Assembly: GCA_021730105.1 (NCBI GenBank)
Contig: CP072538.1
Location: 62,001-126,000 of the forward strand
Source: Candidatus Ruthia sp. Plio_17_S18
GTDB lineage: Bacteria; Pseudomonadota; Gammaproteobacteria; PS1; Pseudothioglobaceae
Length of the DNA: 64,000 nucleotides
Direction: 5' to 3'
In this document: positions 58,843 to 64,000 of the stretch, piece by piece
How positions within the stretch are numbered: position 1 is the first letter of the stretch
Layout of the letters: each line of letters begins with the position of its first letter
Program-made: the position numbers and the translations under genes
Notes under the pieces: model-generated
Told to the model about the DNA's origin: nothing
Database searches by the model: none
What the model saw: the letters and a program-made list of their open reading frames with translations, nothing else

Positions 58843-59913
58843 ATGTCAAAAGTATTAATATTACCAGGCGATGGCATTGGCCAAGAAATTATAACACAAG
58901 CACTTAAAGTGATTGACCGCTTGAATGCAGATTTTAATCTTGGCATGACGCTTAAACATGGCTTGGTTGGTGGTAGTGCTTATGATGAAACTGGCTCTCC
59001 TTTGCCGCAAGCCACACTGGATACTGCACGTCAATGTGATTCTATTTTATTAGGCGCTGTGGGCGGTTATCAGTGGGAATCTTTAGAGCGTGATTTGCGA
59101 CCAGAACGAGGTTTGTTAGGGTTGCGTGCAGAAATGGGTTTGTTTTCTAATTTACGTCCTGCGATTTTATATCCACAACTTGCTAGTGCTTCTACGTTAA
59201 AAGAAGAAGTGGTGTCAGGACTTGATTTGATGATTGTTCGTGAGTTGGTTGCAGGTATTTATTTTGGTAAGCCACGAGGTATTGAAGTGCGTGATGGGCA
59301 AAAATATGGGTTTAACACAGCCACTTATTATGAGTCAGAAATTAGGCGTATTGGGCATTCAGCCTTTAAAATTGCACAATTTCGTAACAAGCATGTTTGT
59401 TCAGTAGATAAGGCAAATGTGCTAGAAGTATGTGAATTGTGGCGTGAAGTGATAACGGATGTGGCTAAAGATTATCCAGATGTTGAATTGACCCATATGT
59501 ATGTGGATAATGCTGCGATGCAATTAGTCAGAGCGCCTAAGCAATTTGATGTGATGGTGACTTCAAATCTATTTGGCGATGTACTGAGTGATTGCGCAGC
59601 AATGTTGACCGGCTCAATTGGTATGTTACCGTCAGCCTCGCTTAATCAAAATGGGTTTGGTATGTATGAGCCTATTCATGGTTCAGCACCTGATATTGCA
59701 AGCAAAGATATCGCTAATCCTTTGGCGACCATTCTTTCAGTTGCTATGATGTTGCGTTATTCGCTCAATCAAGTGGGCTTGGCATGTAAAATTGAAACAG
59801 CAGTTAATACTGTATTAGATAAAGGTTATCGTACGCAAGATATTGCAACAGAAGGTGGCTTGGTTGTTGGTACGAATGAAATGGGTGATTTAGTAGTAAA
59901 GACATTGGCATGA
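58843..59913 (+). CDS. leuB: 3-isopropylmalate dehydrogenase
   Basis: LeuB oxidises 3-isopropylmalate in leucine synthesis. The 356-residue protein has LPGDGIGQE at the N-terminus, [18 protein letters not shown], the catalytic [10 protein letters not shown] (about 223-232), [14 protein letters not shown] and [11 protein letters not shown]. An aaggaaga site precedes the ATG. The leuACD genes are not in the window. The stop overlaps the ATG of a dead glutaredoxin gene. Confidence 0.97.
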   Translation: MSKVLILPGDGIGQEIITQALKVIDRLNADFNLGMTLKHGLVGGSAYDETGSPLPQATLDTARQCDSILLGAVGGYQWESLERDLRPERGLLGLRAEMGLFSNLRPAILYPQLASASTLKEEVVSGLDLMIVRELVAGIYFGKPRGIEVRDGQKYGFNTATYYESEIRRIGHSAFKIAQFRNKHVCSVDKANVLEVCELWREVITDVAKDYPDVELTHMYVDNAAMQLVRAPKQFDVMVTSNLFGDVLSDCAAMLTGSIGMLPSASLNQNGFGMYEPIHGSAPDIASKDIANPLATILSVAMMLRYSLNQVGLACKIETAVNTVLDKGYRTQDIATEGGLVVGTNEMGDLVVKTLA

Positions 59914-60145
59914 AGATCGTGGTCTATTCAACTCAACCAACACTTGCTCAATTTGTGTCAAAACCAAGGAACTATTAAACAAATGGAATGTACCATTATG
60001 GAACTTACCATTTGAGCAAAAAATGATTGATGAAGGCCGTGCGCTTAAAAGTGACTAACGGTGCCACAAATTGTTATTGACGATAAACATATTGGTGGAT
60101 TTAGTGATTGAACTGAGTTGTGCATATGGATGGTTTTTTTAGATA
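59910..60145 (+). pseudogene. Glutaredoxin (GrxC-like), broken
   Basis: ATG 59910 overlaps the leuB stop. KIVVYST is followed by a frameshift into CSICVKTKELLNKWNVPLW, which keeps a CxxC site, and then after another shift VPQIVIDDKHIGGFSD, stop, TELC. These are the active-site, cis-proline and glutathione-binding parts of a glutaredoxin, now in three frames with a nonsense codon. The gshB gene upstream in the window is intact, so glutathione itself is still made. Confidence 0.82.
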
Positions 60146-60162
60146 GGCATCCTACACAAGGT

Positions 60163-61116
60163 TTATAAATCTAGCGCCTCAATCTCAAATAGCATTTTGC
60201 CAATATGTTTGCCAAATTGCTCATCAAACCCATGCCAATTTTTATAAGCAGCTAGCTGTTTAATGGCGATAGGTTTAATTTCATAGTCAGCCAAGTCTTG
60301 CTCATAGCCTTTTCTAGCTTCATCTTGGATGATGAGTAAGTAATCTAAAAATGGCTTAACAGCATGGCTTGCATTGCCTGACGAGCCATGACCAGGTACG
60401 TAATAATCTAGACCTAAATCCGTTGCATATTGTAATACTTTGATGTTGCCATGCATACTGGAACTGTTGTCAAAACGACCCATGCGATTAACAAAGTCAT
60501 TATCACCTAAAAATAAAGTTTTACTATTGACATGCTCAATCATAATATCTGTACTGGTGTGTGCTTTGATGGTAGGGCTGTGAATTTTAAATTGCTCCGA
60601 GCCTAAGTTAATGACTTGTAAATGTTGAGTGGCATCAGTTGGATAGGTGGCAATTGTGTCTTTTGTTAAGCCATCAGTTAGAGTTGCCATTAGATTGACC
60701 CAGTTATCGCCTTCGCCGTTTTTAGCCTCAATAATCATTTGTGGATGGGCATAAATTTTGGCACTGGGGTATTTTTCGATAATAGCTTGATTGCCCAGCC
60801 AATGGTCGCCATGAACGTGTGTATTAAAGACGGCAATAACAGGTTTTTTGGTAATTTTTTCAACTTCTTGAAGAACTTTTTTACCTACACTATAGGCGCT
60901 GCCCGGGTCAACAATAATGACACCTTTTTTGCCAATAATAATGCCAGGGTTGTTCATAAATCCTTGATTTTGTATACTTGGCTCACCAGATGGACCGTGG
61001 ATGATAAGTAGATTATTGCTAAGCTTGTCAGGCGAAAATTCGCCTATACCTTGAATGGTCCAAGCGTTTGACAAGGTTGATAAAGTTAAAGTAAATAAAA
61101 GATAGATTGTTTTCAT
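60163..61116 (-). CDS. Periplasmic MBL-fold hydrolase, SoxH-like
   Basis: The 317-residue precursor begins with a signal peptide (about 1-18, cut near SNA). The metallo-beta-lactamase fold shows the metal motif NTHVHGDHWLGN (about 98-109), later HTSTD, LGDNDF and YYVPGHGSSG. It resembles the SoxH and quinoprotein-relay zinc hydrolases often found near sulfur-oxidation genes, with unknown substrate. A ggagag site precedes the ATG. No other sox gene is adjacent. Confidence 0.8.
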   Translation of the reverse strand: MKTIYLLFTLTLSTLSNAWTIQGIGEFSPDKLSNNLLIIHGPSGEPSIQNQGFMNNPGIIIGKKGVIIVDPGSAYSVGKKVLQEVEKITKKPVIAVFNTHVHGDHWLGNQAIIEKYPSAKIYAHPQMIIEAKNGEGDNWVNLMATLTDGLTKDTIATYPTDATQHLQVINLGSEQFKIHSPTIKAHTSTDIMIEHVNSKTLFLGDNDFVNRMGRFDNSSSMHGNIKVLQYATDLGLDYYVPGHGSSGNASHAVKPFLDYLLIIQDEARKGYEQDLADYEIKPIAIKQLAAYKNWHGFDEQFGKHIGKMLFEIEALDL

Positions 61117-61192
61117 TGCTCTCCAAAAAAGTCATTGTATCTTATCAGGTTTTAGGAGTCTGCTCAGTTAGAATATAAAACAAACTAAGTGG

Positions 61193-61223
61193 GTTTAGCC
61201 TTATTGATTATATAAGGCTAAAC
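61193..61223. promoter_or_regulatory. Inverted repeat upstream of the MFS gene
   Basis: GTTTAGCCTTAT and ATAAGGCTAAAC are perfect 12-bp arms around a 7-base centre, 26 bases before the MFS ATG. The genes here are divergent, so a terminator is not expected. The half-site is shared with the palindrome upstream of tkt (12564-12581). Confidence 0.55.
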
Positions 61224-61249
61224 ATGTAACAATTAGAGTATGTTTAATT

Positions 61250-62482
61250 ATGTCAATACAAGCGATACAGCATGGCATACTTGAGAATAAATCACAAATT
61301 ATTCTTCAACTAATGCAAGTTTTTTTAGTAGGTCTTGCGATTGGTATGACAAGAGTGGTTATTCCTGGTTTGGCAGATACAGAGTTTAATTTAGGTAAGC
61401 AGCAGTTTTTATTGTTAACTTCCTTTGTGGTTGTATTTGGTGTGGTTAAGGCTGTGATGAATTTATTAGCAGGTCGTTTGAGTGATCAATATGGTCGTAA
61501 ACGAGTGCTAATTGCAGGATGGATTGTTGCAATCCCGATGTCGTTTATGATTTTATATGCACCTAATTGGAATTGGATTATAGCGTCAACCTTGTTGTTA
61601 GGTGTCAATCAAGGCTTGTGTTGGTCAATGACCATTAATAGCAAGCTAGATTTAGCACAATCAAATCAAAAAGGATTGGTCAATGGCATTAACGAATTTT
61701 CTGGTTATGCTGCTGTTGCTATTGCTGGCGTGACAACTGCTTATATTGTTAATCTGATTGGTGCAAGACAGGGTTTGTTCATATTTGGTATTATGGTCAT
61801 TGTGCTTGGGTTATTTTCATCCATCTTTTATATCAAGGAAACCATGCCATGGGCTAAGTTGCACCAAAGAGGCAAACCCTTAATGCCACAACAAAGTCTT
61901 GGTAAATTGTTTATTCAAGCGAGTTGGCATGATAAGATTTTACTGTCGTTAAATCAAGCAGGATTGGTGGAAAAATTTACAGATGCCATAGTTTGGATAT
62001 TTTTGCCCGTGTTTTTTTTATCTAAGTCGCTAACGCTGATAGAAGGTGGTGCTATTGTTTCAGTGTATGCGCTTGTATGGGGTGGTTCTCAGCTGATTAC
62101 TGGGCCTTTATCTGACAAAGTTGGACGCAAAGTGTTAATTGTTGGTGGTATGTGGTTATGCGGGCTTGGTTTGTTAAGCATTCCATATACAGATAATGTA
62201 TTTTTATGGACATTGGAAGCTGGAATAATGGGTATAGGTATGGCCATGTTATATCCCACATTGGGCGCTGCTGTTGCTGATTTTGCACCAGTAGAAACAC
62301 GGGGAACGCTACTGGGTATTTATCGATTTTGGCGTGATTTTGGTTATGCTGTGGCAGCATTAACACTAGGCATGGCTGCACAAATGACCCAAGCATTAAC
62401 AGCGCCATTTTTATTAGCATCTGTTGCTATGATTGTGTCTGGGCTGTATGTTTTAATAAGGCTGCCAAATCGTAAAAACTAG
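61250..62482 (+). CDS. Major facilitator superfamily transporter
   Basis: The 410-residue protein has about twelve membrane segments. The MFS loop motif AGRLSDQYGRKRV appears after helix 2 and again as TGPLSDKVGRKVL in the second half, which shows the internal duplication. The substrate is not deducible; the helix 1 start and GMTRVVIPGLADTEFNL suggest an exporter or nitrate-like family. An operator-like repeat stands just upstream. Confidence 0.85.
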   Translation: MSIQAIQHGILENKSQIILQLMQVFLVGLAIGMTRVVIPGLADTEFNLGKQQFLLLTSFVVVFGVVKAVMNLLAGRLSDQYGRKRVLIAGWIVAIPMSFMILYAPNWNWIIASTLLLGVNQGLCWSMTINSKLDLAQSNQKGLVNGINEFSGYAAVAIAGVTTAYIVNLIGARQGLFIFGIMVIVLGLFSSIFYIKETMPWAKLHQRGKPLMPQQSLGKLFIQASWHDKILLSLNQAGLVEKFTDAIVWIFLPVFFLSKSLTLIEGGAIVSVYALVWGGSQLITGPLSDKVGRKVLIVGGMWLCGLGLLSIPYTDNVFLWTLEAGIMGIGMAMLYPTLGAAVADFAPVETRGTLLGIYRFWRDFGYAVAALTLGMAAQMTQALTAPFLLASVAMIVSGLYVLIRLPNRKN

Positions 62483-62529
62483 CTTTATATTTGGCTGTTA
62501 TTGTATCAATCAATGGCATAATACCAACC

Positions 62530-63075
62530 ATGCGTAAGAAACCCACAGTATTAAATATTAAAACTATTGCCACAACGCGTTTTTTCAATATTGAGGAAAT
62601 GGATATTGAGTTTTCAAATGGCTCAAAGAGAGTATATGAGCGTTTAAAACCACCAGGCAATGGTGCAGTATTAGTCATACCGATGTTAGATACTAAAACT
62701 GTGTTAATGATTTATGAGTATTCTGGTGGTACAGATCGATATGAACTCGCATTAACCAAGGGAAAGATTGATGATGGAGAAACACTTATTGAAGCTGCTA
62801 ATAGAGAGTTAATTGAGGAAATTGGCTATGGAGCTAACCAATTAACTTTTATCAAAGAGATGACCATTGCACCGGGCTATCAATCTAGTATTACCTACAT
62901 TGTACTAGCGCAAGATTTATATAAAGCGAGTGCAAAAGGCGATGAACCGGAGCCATTAGAGGTAGTAGCATTTAAGACGGCTGATTTAGAAAACTTGGTT
63001 TACAATGAGAATTTAACCGAAGCCAGAAGCATTGCAGCCTTATACATGGCAAGAGATGTAATTAACAACCAGTGA
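62530..63075 (+). CDS. nudE: ADP-sugar/ADP compounds hydrolase NudE
   Basis: This Nudix hydrolase cleaves ADP-ribose, NADH and diadenosine compounds. ATG 62530 gives MRKKPTVLNI, matching the family start, and 181 residues; the frame is open 39 bases earlier. The Nudix box GETLIEAANRELIEEIGYG (about 93-111) is complete, and EFSNGSKRVYERL and GDEPEPLEV match NudE. It is followed 11 bases later by aat. Confidence 0.92.
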   Translation: MRKKPTVLNIKTIATTRFFNIEEMDIEFSNGSKRVYERLKPPGNGAVLVIPMLDTKTVLMIYEYSGGTDRYELALTKGKIDDGETLIEAANRELIEEIGYGANQLTFIKEMTIAPGYQSSITYIVLAQDLYKASAKGDEPEPLEVVAFKTADLENLVYNENLTEARSIAALYMARDVINNQ

Positions 63076-63086
63076 CACAATAGTCA

Positions 63087-63746
63087 GTGATTGCAATACC
63101 TAAGAATTTTGTTTTGTCATCTGTTGATACTCCTTTTGCAGATGTTGAGCTGGCGTTAGAAGAACCTAACGGATTGATTGCATTAGGCGGTGAATTAACA
63201 ACCCATCGGCTTTTAGAGGCGTATCGACAGGGAGTTTTCCCTTGGTATGGTGAATCAGAGCCAGTGCTTTGGTATTCTCCAGACCCAAGAATGGTGGTTA
63301 CTTTAGAGCGGCTTCATATTTCAAAAAGCCTTAATAAAACGATTCGTTCTGATAAGTTTGAGGTTAAAGTCGATACAAACTTTGAACGTGTGATTCACCA
63401 TTGTAAAATCATTCAGCGTAAAAATCAAAATGGCACTTGGATTGATCATGATATGGCACATGCTTATACTGAACTTCACTTGCAAGGATTTGCACATTCG
63501 GTTGAGGTGTATGAAGATTCTAAATTGGTAGGCGGGCTTTATGGCGTTGCTTTAGGACAGGTGTTTTTTGGTGAGTCTATGTTTTCATTAGTGCGAGACG
63601 CTTCTAAAATTGCTTTTGTGTATTTACTTATGAATATGCCTTATAAATTAGTTGATTGCCAAGTTGAGAATCCGCATTTAAAAAGTTTGGGTGCCTTTAA
63701 TATAAGGCGGCGTGTGTTCACTACACTATTAAAAGAATTAATGTAA
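63087..63746 (+). CDS. aat: Leucyl/phenylalanyl-tRNA-protein transferase
   Basis: Aat adds Leu or Phe to the N-terminus of proteins with basic N-terminal residues, marking them for ClpAP. The 219-residue protein has PNGLIALGGELTTHRLLEAYRQGVFPWY, WYSPDPRMV and FGESMFS, all family hallmarks. A GTG start at 63087 is likely. Retention of an N-degron enzyme is notable in a reduced genome. Confidence 0.94.
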   Translation: MIAIPKNFVLSSVDTPFADVELALEEPNGLIALGGELTTHRLLEAYRQGVFPWYGESEPVLWYSPDPRMVVTLERLHISKSLNKTIRSDKFEVKVDTNFERVIHHCKIIQRKNQNGTWIDHDMAHAYTELHLQGFAHSVEVYEDSKLVGGLYGVALGQVFFGESMFSLVRDASKIAFVYLLMNMPYKLVDCQVENPHLKSLGAFNIRRRVFTTLLKELM

Positions 63747-63788
63747 AATAGTCTATGATTTAAATAAAACATAGGTCATATAGACAAT

Positions 63789-63920
63789 ATGGAAAAAATA
63801 ATTAAATTTGTAGTATTAGTCTTTATTGTTGTTGGTATTTCTGCTTGTGGCAAGATGGGCGAATTGGAACGTGTTAAATCGTCATTATTAATCCTGCCAA
63901 ACATCACTCAAACAGCATAA
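63789..63920 (+). CDS. Small LptM-like lipoprotein
   Basis: The 43-residue precursor has a hydrophobic signal (VVLVFIVVGISAC) with a lipobox cysteine at about residue 19, followed by GKMGEL. Its position directly before lysA matches the small LptM/YifL lipoprotein gene of other gammaproteobacteria. The usual CGxKGPLYxP pattern is degenerate (CGKMGELERV), so function is uncertain. Confidence 0.6.
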   Translation: MEKIIKFVVLVFIVVGISACGKMGELERVKSSLLILPNITQTA

Positions 63921-63926
63921 TCAATC

Positions 63927-64000
63927 TTGGGTTTTTCTTATCAAAATCACATACTACATGCTGAATCTGTTCCTATAACAGATTTGATGGATGCTTACGA
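63927..64000 (+). CDS. lysA: Diaminopimelate decarboxylase, 5' end only
   Basis: The window ends in the first codons of a frame reading GFSYQNHILHAESVPITDLMDAY, which matches the N-terminus of LysA. TTG 63927 is the likely start. LysA makes lysine from meso-diaminopimelate, downstream of DapD in this window. The rest lies beyond the edge. Confidence 0.7.
   Translation, partial: MGFSYQNHILHAESVPITDLMDAY

Overview
The window reads as one AT-rich, gene-dense chromosome segment of a sulfur-oxidising, CO2-fixing gammaproteobacterium undergoing genome reduction. Sulfur oxidation is shown by an intact sulfate adenylyltransferase and a full AprM-AprB-AprA set. Carbon fixation is shown by transketolase, GAPDH, PGK and class II aldolase clustered together, plus a pyrophosphate-dependent phosphofructokinase beside a proton-pumping pyrophosphatase. 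At least a dozen loci are visibly decaying through nonsense codons, frameshifts and deletions. No insertion sequence, prophage or CRISPR array is visible. This combination resembles the thioautotrophic clam and mussel symbionts of the SUP05 / Ca. Ruthia / Ca. Vesicomyosocius group. That placement is inferred from gene content and decay pattern, not from a search.

Layout. 1-7.4 kb: crcB and gshB converge, followed by the classical initiator-tRNA (metY)-rimP-nusA-infB-rbfA-truB operon, in which truB is broken. 7.3-12.4 kb: an unknown gene, purD, broken rnhB, dolP-like lipoprotein, a fused deletion scar of yraN and rsmI, a [2Fe-2S] ferredoxin and coaE. 12.4-20 kb: elongator tRNA-Met with a strong promoter, then the carbon cluster tkt-gap-DUF302-pgk-pyk-fba. 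20-29.3 kb: mnmG, decayed rsmG, AsmA-like gene, tatD, rluC, ubiA, decayed elyC, dapD, and ccoG-fixH behind a perfect FNR-type box. 29.3-41.4 kb: tandem HTH genes (one dead), znuC, polA, argS, addA-type helicase-nuclease, broken mreB, thiE, an enlarged lptC and lptA.

41.5-52.2 kb is the energy core: sat, aprMBA, three genes of unclear role, then on the minus strand pfp, adk, a 59-codon ORF and hppA. These enzymes share PPi and AMP. Apr consumes AMP, Sat consumes PPi to make ATP, Adk balances adenylates, PPi-PFK can make PPi during CO2 fixation, and HppA couples PPi to the proton gradient.

52.2-56.4 kb is a graveyard: a MntA/HepT-like module, the remains of a large multi-domain surface protein (TSP3-like, Ig/cadherin-like and beta-helix parts), and a fused yrfG-yfcE remnant. 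56.4-64 kb returns to working genes: cysS, peroxiredoxin, rubredoxin, leuB, a dead glutaredoxin, a periplasmic metallo-beta-lactamase-fold protein, an MFS transporter, nudE, aat, a small lipoprotein and the start of lysA at the right edge.
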